From: UBA10677 sp045654245
GTDB lineage: Bacteria > Bacillota > Clostridia > Christensenellales > Pumilibacteraceae
Reading direction: 5' to 3'
Length of the DNA stretch: 5,209 bases
Assembly (NCBI GenBank): GCA_045654245.1
Contig: JAZOMX010000026.1
Span: forward strand, 1-5,209
Shown here: piece after piece, positions 1-5,209 of the stretch
Layout of the letters: every line of letters starts with the position of its first letter
Position numbering within the stretch: the first letter of the stretch is position 1
Position numbers and translations under genes: made by a program
The notes under the pieces: model-generated
The model's database searches: none
Seen by the model: only the letters and a program-made list of their open reading frames with translations
What the model was told of the DNA's origin: nothing

Positions 1-303
1 GATAAAATCTTGTTAAATAAAGGCTATACACATAAAGTCGGTATTATCGCAAGCGGAGATTGTTTCGTAAACGATACGCAAAAAGCAAAGCGAATAAGTG
101 ATAATTTTGGTGCAAGCGCATACGATATGGAAAGTGGTGCAATCAATCAAGTTTGCGCGTTCCAAGGCGTAAAATTCGCATCAATTAGAGCAATATCCGA
201 CAATGGAGACGACGAGGCGTTAAAGAGTTTTTATGAGTTCGTAAGCGAGGCGTCGAAACGCTCGATTGAAGTAATTTGCGAATATATAGCGCAATTTTGT
301 TAA
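1..303 (+). CDS. mtnN: 5'-methylthioadenosine/S-adenosylhomocysteine nucleosidase, C-terminal part
   Basis: Cytoplasmic hydrolase that removes adenine from methylthioadenosine and S-adenosylhomocysteine, the by-products of SAM-dependent reactions, feeding methionine salvage and the activated methyl cycle. The reading frame is open from base 1, so the start lies upstream. The 100 visible residues correspond to the last two fifths of a family that is about 230 residues long. Seen directly: the segment ASGDCFV (visible residues 17-23), whose Phe-Val fits the adenine-stacking pair; DMES (42-45), whose Glu fits the ribose-binding glutamate; and RAISD (63-67), whose Asp fits the catalytic acid (E. 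coli Asp197). All key C-terminal residues are present and the frame is intact to a TAA stop. Other purine nucleosidases or phosphorylases share the fold, but the combined motifs favour MTA/SAH nucleosidase. The catalytic Glu12 region is outside the window. Confidence 0.93.
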   Translation, partial: DKILLNKGYTHKVGIIASGDCFVNDTQKAKRISDNFGASAYDMESGAINQVCAFQGVKFASIRAISDNGDDEALKSFYEFVSEASKRSIEVICEYIAQFC

Positions 304-323
304 AATTTAATAATTTTTATACT
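297..323 (+). promoter_or_regulatory. possible weak promoter before the DUF421 gene
   Basis: TTGTTA (297-302, four of six matches to the -35 consensus) and TATACT (318-323, five of six matches to the -10) are separated by a short 15-base spacer. The -35 overlaps the stop codon of the upstream nucleosidase gene. Transcription would start near 330, inside the left arm of the hairpin at 328-362, giving a very short leader. The base composition here is so AT-rich that chance matches are easy, so this is tentative. Confidence 0.25.
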
Positions 324-327
324 TAAT

Positions 328-362
328 AAAAATACTATCAATATTATGTTGGTAGTATTTTT
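328..362 (+). terminator. terminator-like hairpin overlapping the DUF421 start codon
   Basis: Left arm 328-341 (AAAAATACTATCAA) pairs along its full length with right arm 349-362 (TTGGTAGTATTTTT): 13 Watson-Crick pairs and one U-G wobble at 338/352, around a 7-base loop TATTATG. The right arm ends in a run of six T (358-363). This is the form of a low-GC intrinsic terminator for the nucleosidase gene, but with only two G-C pairs it is not very stable. The ATG of the next gene (346-348) is the last three bases of the loop, and the right arm encodes residues 2-6 of that protein. It could therefore act as a terminator, an attenuator or a translational control hairpin. Confidence 0.55.
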
Positions 363-1032
363 TAAGTCTATAATTGTATTCGTAATCGTGTTTATCGTAA
401 TAAGGCTTATGGGTAAACGACAGTTGGGGGAAATGCAACCGTTTGAGTTGGTTATAACCTTAATTATTGCAGAGGTTGGCTGTATTCCTATGAACGATCC
501 GTATATTCCGTTTTACGCTGGGCTTGTGCCTATAATAACGCTTGCATTTTTGCAAATAGTTATATCAACGATTGCTCGCAAATCGCTTATTGCAAGACGG
601 TTAATTAGCGGAAGTTCGGTAATAGTAGTTGACAAAAATGGAATAAATTACAGTAATTTAAAGAAACTTAACATTAACATAAACGACCTTATTGAGGCGT
701 CTCGTTCCGGGGGATATATGGACCTTAAGGATATCGCTTACGCAATTTTTGAAACGAACGGAAACTTATGCGTAATAGAAAAACCGAAGGATGAAAACGC
801 CCAACCGACTTTGCCGTTGCCTTTAGTTATTGACGGGAAATTCGAAGGAAAGAACCTAAAACTTGCCTCGGTAACCGAACAGCAGGTTCTCGCCCTTATA
901 AAGAAAAATGGAATAAAAAAGATAAAAGAAATTCTTTATATGGACGTTCGGCAAGATGGTGTAGCGTATATTTCGCCCAAACACCAAAGTTCTATAATAA
1001 CTAAAATGAAAGTTGCGGGGGCGAACTGGTAA
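346..1032 (+). CDS. DUF421 (YetF-like) membrane protein
   Basis: Membrane protein of 228 residues from the DUF421/YetF family, whose biochemical role is not settled. Relatives in spore formers include YetF, YdfS and the 2Duf protein linked to spore heat resistance and membrane properties. Three hydrophobic segments are visible at about residues 2-20, 33-49 and 55-77. The family signature RLMGKRQLGEMQPFEL lies at 20-35. A soluble domain follows, with LISGSSVIVVDKNGI (86-100), a GGYMDLKDIAYAIFETNG stretch (122-139), LPLPLVIDGK (156-165) and DGVAYIS (204-210). The ATG at 346 is chosen because family members also begin with a short Met-Leu-hydrophobic run about 20 residues before the RLMGKR motif. 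It has no recognisable Shine-Dalgarno sequence and sits in a hairpin loop, which is odd. The gene overlaps the DUF4363 gene by one base. Spore-related function is only an inference from relatives. Confidence 0.92.
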   Translation: MLVVFFKSIIVFVIVFIVIRLMGKRQLGEMQPFELVITLIIAEVGCIPMNDPYIPFYAGLVPIITLAFLQIVISTIARKSLIARRLISGSSVIVVDKNGINYSNLKKLNININDLIEASRSGGYMDLKDIAYAIFETNGNLCVIEKPKDENAQPTLPLPLVIDGKFEGKNLKLASVTEQQVLALIKKNGIKKIKEILYMDVRQDGVAYISPKHQSSIITKMKVAGANW

Positions 1033-1424
1033 TGAAAAAACTAGTTTGTATAATCGTAATTATGTTATTAATTCTTGGCGCATCAATTACGGAGAATATT
1101 TTAAGCACTAAATATTACACGAATATTCGTGATGAACTTGAAGTTATCGACGAATATTTAATGAGTGATAATTACCAAGAAAGCAAACCGATTGTAACCA
1201 AAAAAATGAATACGTTACAGGAAAATTGGAACAAAAGGCAACATTTGATTATGGCATTTTCTAATCACGCCGTAATAAGAACGCTTGATGAAAAGTTGAT
1301 TTGTATAAAAGCGTGGATTGATAACGATAAGTTTGACAACGCGCACGAATTTTGCGTAACTGCAATCGAACTTACGGAAGATATGATTGACGATACGCAC
1401 TTGACGCTATCTAATTTTTTATAG
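1032..1424 (+). CDS. DUF4363 family small membrane-anchored protein
   Basis: A 130-residue protein of unknown function. Residues 4-19 form one hydrophobic segment after a short MKK start, so it is either a signal anchor or an uncleaved signal peptide. The remainder is predicted to be mostly helical and polar (for example NIRDELEVIDEYL, 31-43) and would lie outside the cytoplasm. The arrangement of helices, the central LQENWNKRQHLI segment (62-73) and the conserved-looking SNHAVI segment (77-82) fit DUF4363, a clostridial family often encoded directly after a DUF421 gene. The start overlaps the previous stop as TAATG, with GGGGG (1017-1021) upstream as a weak ribosome binding site, so translational coupling is likely. 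I infer that the protein works with the DUF421 partner, possibly through its outer helical domain. Family assignment rests on size, topology and context more than on a strict motif. Confidence 0.75.
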   Translation: MKKLVCIIVIMLLILGASITENILSTKYYTNIRDELEVIDEYLMSDNYQESKPIVTKKMNTLQENWNKRQHLIMAFSNHAVIRTLDEKLICIKAWIDNDKFDNAHEFCVTAIELTEDMIDDTHLTLSNFL

Positions 1425-1435
1425 TCTCGTTTTGC

Positions 1436-1464
1436 TTGCAAAATTTAGCGATTTATATTACAAT
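1436..1464 (+). promoter_or_regulatory. predicted sigma-A promoter for holA
   Basis: TTGCAA (1436-1441, four of six) and TACAAT (1459-1464, five of six) are separated by the optimal 17 bases. They lie in the 68-base gap after the DUF4363 stop. A start near 1471 would give a leader of about 22 bases containing the AGGAG site. An overlapping TATATT (1454-1459) is an alternative -10. Confidence 0.55.
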
Positions 1465-1480
1465 ATAAAAAGTTAGTAGT

Positions 1481-1485
1481 AGGAG
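1481..1485 (+). promoter_or_regulatory. ribosome binding site of holA
   Basis: AGGAG seven bases before the ATG at 1493. It is one of the two clearest Shine-Dalgarno sites in the window and fixes the holA start. Confidence 0.8.
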
Positions 1486-1492
1486 TTATATA

Positions 1493-2440
1493 ATGAAGTT
1501 TGTCGACTTAAAACAACATATGAAAAACGGAGCGTATAAGCCGTGTTATTTAATAACTGGCGACGACGCTTTTGTTGTAAAAAGCGCAGTCGATAGATTT
1601 CGTATGCTAGCGGGAGTAATGCCTGAACTTAATACTAGTGTATTCGAGAAAAATTTTCTGATAGCCGATTTGATTTCTGCCCTTTGGACGCCTCCTATGA
1701 TGGCTGATTACCGAATAGTCAGAGTAAACGACTTAACTCAAGAATATTTGGAGATTAACGAATATTTGCAATCGCCAAATCCGTCTGCAATTTTGCTTTT
1801 CGTAGGAGAAGTTACGCCTGCGTTCAAAAAAGTAATGGATAAAATCGAAATTATTGATTGCAACAAACTTGATAAGGGCTTTATCGAAAAGTGGCTAGTT
1901 ATGAAAGCAACTCAAGAAAAAACTAGTTTTACGCCTGACGCTGTATCGCTTTTAGTCGATTATTGTAATCGTGATATGAGTAAAATTTTTATGGAACTGG
2001 ATAAACTCGTCGTTTATTCGGAGGGAAAACCTATAACGGTTGAAATGGTGGAGGAGTTAGTTCGTCCCGACCTAGAGTATAAGTTGTTCGAATTAAGCAA
2101 CGCGCTTGCTGACAAATCCGCTGATAAAACGATGACGATATTGCAAACGCTTTTAGACGCATCCGAGCCGATTGTTAAACTTTTGGGTATGTTGTATTCG
2201 CATTTTCGTCGGCTTTTATTTGTTTCGCTAAATCCTCAATCGGATACTCTTTCAAGCGACTTAGGAATAAAAGAATTTGCAGTGAATCAAATGATTAAGC
2301 AATCGAAAAAGTATAACGCTAGACGATTAAAAGTTATTTGCGATAAGTTGCACGCAATTGATTTTGACTTTAAGCGAGGAGCAATTAACGATAAGACGGC
2401 GTTGTTTACCTTTATATGTGACGTTTTATTGCGCGGATAG
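1493..2440 (+). CDS. holA: DNA polymerase III subunit delta (clamp loader)
   Basis: The delta subunit opens the beta sliding clamp as part of the DNA polymerase III clamp-loader complex with DnaX and delta'. The product is 315 residues, slightly short of the usual 330-345 but full length in layout. The N-terminal domain starts with KPCYLITGDDAFVVKSAV (16-33), the degenerate P-loop-like region seen in delta subunits, which do not bind ATP. It continues with a WTPPMMADYRIVRVNDL segment (65-81) and PSAILLFVG (97-105), which correspond to the clamp-contacting domain. The middle lid domain includes the helix SLLVDYCNRDMSKIFMELDK (152-171). The C-terminal collar domain has ADKSADKTMTILQTLL (206-221), EPIVKLLGMLYSHFRRLL (225-242) and AIDFDFKRGAINDKTAL (288-304), matching the family's closing IDxxxKxG pattern. 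A canonical ribosome binding site and its own promoter support an independent unit. In many Firmicutes holA precedes rpsT, which is absent here. Confidence 0.94.
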   Translation: MKFVDLKQHMKNGAYKPCYLITGDDAFVVKSAVDRFRMLAGVMPELNTSVFEKNFLIADLISALWTPPMMADYRIVRVNDLTQEYLEINEYLQSPNPSAILLFVGEVTPAFKKVMDKIEIIDCNKLDKGFIEKWLVMKATQEKTSFTPDAVSLLVDYCNRDMSKIFMELDKLVVYSEGKPITVEMVEELVRPDLEYKLFELSNALADKSADKTMTILQTLLDASEPIVKLLGMLYSHFRRLLFVSLNPQSDTLSSDLGIKEFAVNQMIKQSKKYNARRLKVICDKLHAIDFDFKRGAINDKTALFTFICDVLLRG

Positions 2441-2502
2441 TGGGCAAAGTATAGAAAATTGCGTTTTGGAGTACATTTTTTCAAAAAATTGGGAAAAAAC
2501 GA

Positions 2503-2531
2503 TTGTAAAATATTGCATATAATTGTATAAT
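2503..2531 (+). promoter_or_regulatory. strong sigma-A type promoter for the cdaA operon
   Basis: TTGTAA (2503-2508) and a perfect TATAAT (2526-2531) are separated by 17 bases. This is the best promoter match in the window and lies within the 140-base gap between holA and cdaA. Transcription is expected to begin near 2538, giving a leader of about 43 bases. A second TATAAT at 2518-2523 has no good -35 partner. The expected start site falls within the palindrome at 2530-2543. Confidence 0.75.
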
Positions 2532-2543
2532 ATACGCGTATAT
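2530..2543. promoter_or_regulatory. 14-bp perfect palindrome at the cdaA transcription start, possible operator
   Basis: ATATACGCGTATAT is an exact inverted repeat with no spacer. It begins in the last two bases of the -10 box and covers the predicted start of transcription. Such a position would suit a repressor operator. It is equally possible that AT-rich promoter DNA produced it by chance, and no second copy was seen in the window. Confidence 0.35.
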
Positions 2544-2570
2544 AGGTAAAGTAACTGAATTTTGCAATCG

Positions 2571-2575
2571 AGGAG
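2571..2575 (+). promoter_or_regulatory. ribosome binding site supporting the GTG start of cdaA
   Basis: AGGAG ends five bases before the GTG at 2581. No ATG in the same frame lies at a suitable distance, so this site decides in favour of the GTG start. Confidence 0.8.
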
Positions 2576-2580
2576 AAGAA

Positions 2581-3435
2581 GTGAAGGACTTTTTTAACAA
2601 CATAGCGAGCGCATTTACAGGCGCAGGAAATATCGTCTTTAGTATTTTGGACATAATTTTGACGATGCTCGTAATTTACGGTATTATCGTCTTTTTGCAA
2701 AAAAACAACGCTACTAGACTAATTAAATATCTAGCGAGCGTGGTTATTATTGCTATCATAGTTTCGTCTAGCACGATAATAAATATGCCCGTTATGTCTA
2801 AAATCGCAACTAACATATTCTTGCTTGTTATAGTTGGCGCATTTATTATGTTTTCGCAGGAACTCAAGCGCACGCTTTGGAAGATTGCAAGTCCTAAGAA
2901 CGCTGAGACTTCTTATACGACGCAATACGATTGTTCTGACGAGCAATTGCACGAGGCGATTGACGATATCGTAAGGGCAGTCCAAAATATGTCTAAAAAA
3001 GATATCGGCGCACTTATCGTAATTGCACCTGATAGCGTTCCGGAGACGATACTTGAAAGTGGAACTGAACTTAATTCCGAACTTTCGTGCCAACTTCTCG
3101 AGTGTTTATTTAATACGAAAGCGCCTCTTCACGACGGCGCAGTTTATATTCGTGGAAACAAGGTTTTGGCAGCAGGCTGTTTCTTACCGCTTACGCAACA
3201 AACGGATATCGATAAAGACTTAGGTACACGTCATAGAGCGGCAATCGGTATAACCGAACAGTATAAACACGTCGCCATTATCGTTTCTGAAGAAACGGGT
3301 ATTATATCCGTTGCTAAAGAGGGCGGTATAACGAGATTTTATGACAGTAAAATGCTTACTGAAGTTTTGGAAGAAACTTACGGTTTAAGAGCGGTCTCGA
3401 ACGTTAAAAAGACGAGAAAGAGAGTGAATAAATAA
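2581..3435 (+). CDS. cdaA: diadenylate cyclase CdaA (c-di-AMP synthase)
   Basis: Membrane-bound enzyme that condenses two ATP into cyclic di-AMP, a second messenger controlling potassium and osmolyte uptake and cell-wall homeostasis in Firmicutes. The 284-residue length fits the family (about 270-280). Three transmembrane helices are visible at about 18-39, 47-67 and 74-92, followed by the linker FSQELKRTLWKI (91-102), equivalent to the FQPELRR segment of B. subtilis CdaA. The DisA_N catalytic domain spans about 120-270 and has GALIVI (143-148), PLHDGAVYI (182-190) with the catalytic DGA, GTRHRAAIG (215-223) with the RHR motif, and SEETG (236-240). All expected catalytic motifs are present, so it should be active. 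The C-terminus is basic (KKTRKRVNK). Translation starts at GTG with a good ribosome binding site. The stop overlaps the next start as TAATG. In relatives cdaA is followed by cdaR and glmM. Here only a tiny cdaR-like gene follows and glmM is absent. Confidence 0.96.
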   Translation: MKDFFNNIASAFTGAGNIVFSILDIILTMLVIYGIIVFLQKNNATRLIKYLASVVIIAIIVSSSTIINMPVMSKIATNIFLLVIVGAFIMFSQELKRTLWKIASPKNAETSYTTQYDCSDEQLHEAIDDIVRAVQNMSKKDIGALIVIAPDSVPETILESGTELNSELSCQLLECLFNTKAPLHDGAVYIRGNKVLAAGCFLPLTQQTDIDKDLGTRHRAAIGITEQYKHVAIIVSEETGIISVAKEGGITRFYDSKMLTEVLEETYGLRAVSNVKKTRKRVNK

Positions 3436-3575
3436 TGGAACAGTTTGAGAATAAAAATTCTAAAAAGGAAAAATTCAAGCAAGTAGTTCGTACGATTTTC
3501 GCAAATAATTATCCGTATAAACTTTTGGCTATTGCGCTTGGTGCTATAGTTTGGTTGCTTGCTACGGGGCTTTAA
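3435..3575 (+). CDS. 46-residue single-span membrane protein resembling the CdaR/YbbR N-terminal anchor
   Basis: This short gene starts inside the cdaA stop codon (TAATG) and ends two bases before the DUF1015 ATG. It encodes a lysine-rich cytoplasmic start (residues 1-20), then NNYPYKLLAIALGAIVWLL (24-42), and stops four residues later. The pattern Asn-x-x-x-Lys-Leu-Leu-Ala-x-x-x-Ala/Gly-x-x-x-Trp-Leu is that of the N-terminal transmembrane helix of CdaR (YbbR), the membrane regulator normally encoded right after cdaA. CdaR usually has about 400 residues with several extracellular YbbR domains. None is present here. The frame beyond the stop reads through DUF1015 coding sequence with no YbbR-like residues, so this is not a simple frameshift. 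Positive charges before the helix predict N-inside topology. It may be a reduced functional CdaA partner or a remnant. Coupling to cdaA and an intact frame favour expression. A weak AGAGAG lies upstream at 3419-3424. Confidence 0.75.
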   Translation: MEQFENKNSKKEKFKQVVRTIFANNYPYKLLAIALGAIVWLLATGL

Positions 3576-3577
3576 TT

Positions 3578-4747
3578 ATGTCGTGTTTTAAGTTCGGTGA
3601 GATTATTTTGCCCGAGAAACTAAAAGTTTCCGATTGGGCTGTTATTGCGTGCGACCAGTATACTTCGGACAAGGAGTACTGGAAAAAAATCGAGAGCGAA
3701 GTTAGTGAGCCAACTGCGCTTAATTTGATTTTTCCCGAGTGCTATCTTTCGTCCGACAATTCTAGCAGAATAGAAAGTATAATTAAAAAGCAAAACGAAT
3801 ATTTGGAAAACGGTATTTTCAAGCGTATAGAAGGTACTATTTTGGTTAAGAGAACAACTCCGTTCGGTAACGAGCGTTGGGGACTTATGTGTTTGGTTAA
3901 TCTCGACGAATATTCGGCAAAAGCGGGTGGGAAAACGCTTATAAGAGCAACTGAAGGGCTCGTTGAAAGCCGTATTCCGCCTAGAGTTGAAATAAGAAAG
4001 AATTGCCCGATTGAACTTCCTCACGTTATGCTTTTAATTGACGACGAGAACAGGACGGTTATCGAGCCTATGAAAGGTAGGGGCGAAGTAGTTTACGACG
4101 GTGAACTAAGCGGAAACGGCGGACGTATAACTGGTTACAATATCACGGATACGACTTCGCTTGAAAATACGCTTAATGCTCTTTTAGAAAAATCTGTCGA
4201 GAAATTCGGCGAGAGTTTGTTGTTTCTAGTTGGAGACGGAAATCACTCGCTTGCTACGGCAAAAGCGTGCCGAGACGAGAGCAATCCGCTTTCTAAATAC
4301 GCATTGGTCGAAGTCGTTAACATTTATGACGAAGGACTTAAGTTCGAGCCTATCCATAGAGTAATTTTTGGTGCTAACAACGAGAAATTTATCCAAGGCT
4401 TGCAAACAAAAACGGCAGGTTTTAGTGGAAAAACAGTTGTTTACGACGGCGAAAAAGAAATGGAAATCGCGTTCCCCGAAGATGCAATCGAAGGAGTTAA
4501 ACTCGCACAAGAGTATATTGATGAATATCTTAAGGAAAACGAGGGCGAGGTCGATTATATACACGGCGACGAAACTCTTAAACAAATTAGCGAGCGTGAT
4601 GGTGCAGTGGGAATTGCGCTTAAGGGTATTGATAAGTCAACGTTTTTCTCTTTCGTAGTTAAAAACGGAGTATTGCCTAGAAAGACTTTTTCTATGGGCG
4701 AGGCTGACGAAAAGCGTTACTATTTAGAGGCGCGTAAAGTTAAATAA
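3578..4747 (+). CDS. DUF1015 family protein, possible serine-kinase-like fold
   Basis: A 389-residue soluble protein of the DUF1015 family. Many family motifs are visible: DWAVIACDQYTS (19-30), RATEGLVESRIPPRVEIR (123-140), ELPHVMLLIDD (146-156), VGDGNHSLATAKA (218-230), FEPIHRV (256-262), DYIHG (326-330) and the closing LPRKTFSMGEADEKRYYLEA (366-385). Length and order are those of an intact member. Function is not firmly established. In other genomes the gene is often near serA and serC, and the DGNHS motif resembles the DGxHR motif of ParB/sulfiredoxin-fold proteins such as the free-serine kinases SerK and SbnI, so a role in serine or phosphoserine metabolism is plausible but inferred. The ATG at 3578 is preferred over an in-frame TTG at 3551 because the family motif starts soon after it and it avoids overlap with the mini gene. 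The only ribosome-binding match is a weak CGGGG (3565-3569), so coupling to the upstream gene is likely. Confidence 0.92.
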   Translation: MSCFKFGEIILPEKLKVSDWAVIACDQYTSDKEYWKKIESEVSEPTALNLIFPECYLSSDNSSRIESIIKKQNEYLENGIFKRIEGTILVKRTTPFGNERWGLMCLVNLDEYSAKAGGKTLIRATEGLVESRIPPRVEIRKNCPIELPHVMLLIDDENRTVIEPMKGRGEVVYDGELSGNGGRITGYNITDTTSLENTLNALLEKSVEKFGESLLFLVGDGNHSLATAKACRDESNPLSKYALVEVVNIYDEGLKFEPIHRVIFGANNEKFIQGLQTKTAGFSGKTVVYDGEKEMEIAFPEDAIEGVKLAQEYIDEYLKENEGEVDYIHGDETLKQISERDGAVGIALKGIDKSTFFSFVVKNGVLPRKTFSMGEADEKRYYLEARKVK

Positions 4748-4762
4748 GTATTAAATTTTTTT

Positions 4763-4766
4763 GGAG
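4763..4766 (+). promoter_or_regulatory. ribosome binding site of the aspartate kinase gene
   Basis: GGAG six bases before the ATG at 4773, in a 25-base gap after the DUF1015 stop. No promoter or hairpin terminator is evident in this gap, so the kinase is probably transcribed with the genes before it. Confidence 0.7.
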
Positions 4767-4772
4767 ATATAT

Positions 4773-5209
4773 ATGAAAGTTTGTAAGTTTGGCGGTACTT
4801 CTATGGCTAACGCTAGTTGCATTAGCAAAGTTAGAGATATCGTAATGGCTGACCCCGAAATTTCTTACGTAGTAGTTTCGGCGCCTGGAAAAAGAGAAAA
4901 GAACGACACTAAAGTTACCGACCTATTGTATAGAGCATACGATAGCGTTAAAGATGGAAAGCCTGCTAGCGAGGCGTTTTTGCCTATTAAAGAGCGCTTT
5001 GATGCTATTATAAGCGAACTTGGTCTTACCGTAGATTTTAGCAAATACTACGAGGAAATCGAAACTGCGCTAGCAAACGGCACGACTAAAGATTACATAG
5101 CGAGTAGAGGCGAATATTTGAGTGCGCTCGTACTTTCCGCTCTTACGGGCTGGCAGTTCGTTGATGCAAAAGATTTCGTTCGTTTTGATGACAAAGGAGC
5201 GTTCTTGTC
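4773..5209 (+). CDS. aspartate kinase, N-terminal part
   Basis: Catalyses ATP-dependent phosphorylation of aspartate, the first step toward lysine, diaminopimelate, threonine and methionine. The frame runs off the window end, showing 145 codons of a protein normally 400-460 residues long. Seen directly: the phosphate-binding motif KFGGTS (5-10), VVVSAPGKR (33-41), KVTDLLY (47-53) and ASRGEYLSA (110-118), which are the core amino-acid kinase motifs, followed by FVDA (129-132). SAPGKR followed by KVTDLLY resembles the monofunctional aspartate kinases common in Clostridia. The C-terminal ACT domains, which determine feedback inhibition by lysine or threonine, are outside the window, so the isoform (lysC, thrA-type or dapG-type) cannot be told and no symbol is given. 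It has a good ribosome binding site and follows DUF1015 closely. Confidence 0.94.
   Translation, partial: MKVCKFGGTSMANASCISKVRDIVMADPEISYVVVSAPGKREKNDTKVTDLLYRAYDSVKDGKPASEAFLPIKERFDAIISELGLTVDFSKYYEEIETALANGTTKDYIASRGEYLSALVLSALTGWQFVDAKDFVRFDDKGAFL

Noticed and set aside
1432..1445. TTTTGC / GCAAAA inverted repeat after DUF4363 as a terminator
   Set aside because: The loop would be only two bases and no T run follows. The sequence is better explained as part of the holA -35 region.
2475..2489. A-T only inverted repeat (T6-C-A6) after holA as a possible terminator
   Set aside because: It has no G-C pairs, almost no loop and no T tract after it, so it is too weak for an intrinsic terminator. 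More likely it is the AT-rich flank of the cdaA promoter.
2287..2700. Open frame of 137 codons on the minus strand across the holA end and cdaA start
   Set aside because: It is antisense to two well-supported genes, shows no recognisable domain and has low-complexity AT-driven composition. It is a shadow of the real coding frames.
2731..3093. Minus-strand open frame of 120 codons within cdaA
   Set aside because: It lies entirely opposite the cdaA catalytic gene and its translation matches no family I recognise.
3551..3577. Alternative TTG start for DUF1015 adding nine residues
   Set aside because: It would overlap the 46-codon gene by 25 bases and adds residues not typical of the family. 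The ATG at 3578 starts just before the first conserved segment.
3620..4024. Minus-strand open frame of 134 codons within DUF1015, and a similar one at 4226-4585
   Set aside because: Both are antisense to a gene with many conserved motifs, lack clear ribosome binding sites, and give cysteine- and phenylalanine-rich translations typical of non-coding frames.
1..5209. Signs of mobile DNA, CRISPR repeats, tRNA or riboswitch
   Set aside because: I found no terminal repeats, transposase or integrase motifs, regularly spaced repeats, cloverleaf or long structured leader. The leaders are under 70 bases, and codon usage looks uniform across genes.

Overview
This 5.2 kb window reads as AT-rich chromosomal DNA from a member of the Firmicutes, most likely class Clostridia. 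The basis is gene content (paired DUF421 and DUF4363 genes, a CdaA-type diadenylate cyclase, a clostridial-style DUF1015 protein), AGGAG-type ribosome binding sites and TATAAT-like promoters. The species cannot be named from the sequence. All supported genes lie on the + strand, tightly packed, with no intergenic stretch above about 145 bases. I see no tRNA, rRNA, CRISPR array, insertion sequence or phage gene.

Layout. (1) 1-303: C-terminal part of a 5'-methylthioadenosine/S-adenosylhomocysteine nucleosidase. (2) 346-1032 and 1032-1424: a DUF421 (YetF-like) membrane protein and a small membrane-anchored DUF4363 protein, overlapping by one base (TAATG). A terminator-like hairpin (328-362) has the DUF421 start codon inside its loop. 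(3) 1493-2440: holA, the delta subunit of the DNA polymerase III clamp loader, with its own promoter and ribosome binding site. (4) 2581-3435: cdaA, a membrane diadenylate cyclase making c-di-AMP. It is preceded by a strong promoter that carries a 14-bp perfect palindrome at the expected transcription start. (5) 3435-3575: a 46-codon gene, again joined by TAATG, that looks like the N-terminal membrane anchor of CdaR (YbbR) with every extracellular YbbR domain missing. (6) 3578-4747: a DUF1015 protein. (7) 4773 to the window end: the N-terminal third of an aspartate kinase.

Functionally, cdaA and the mini-YbbR gene occupy the positions of the conserved cdaA-cdaR pair, which is usually followed by glmM. 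Here glmM is replaced by DUF1015 and aspartate kinase, and the four genes look like one transcription unit. The rest is housekeeping: SAM by-product salvage, replication and amino-acid metabolism. The most unusual features are the CdaR reduced to a membrane anchor and the start codon sitting inside a terminator-like hairpin.
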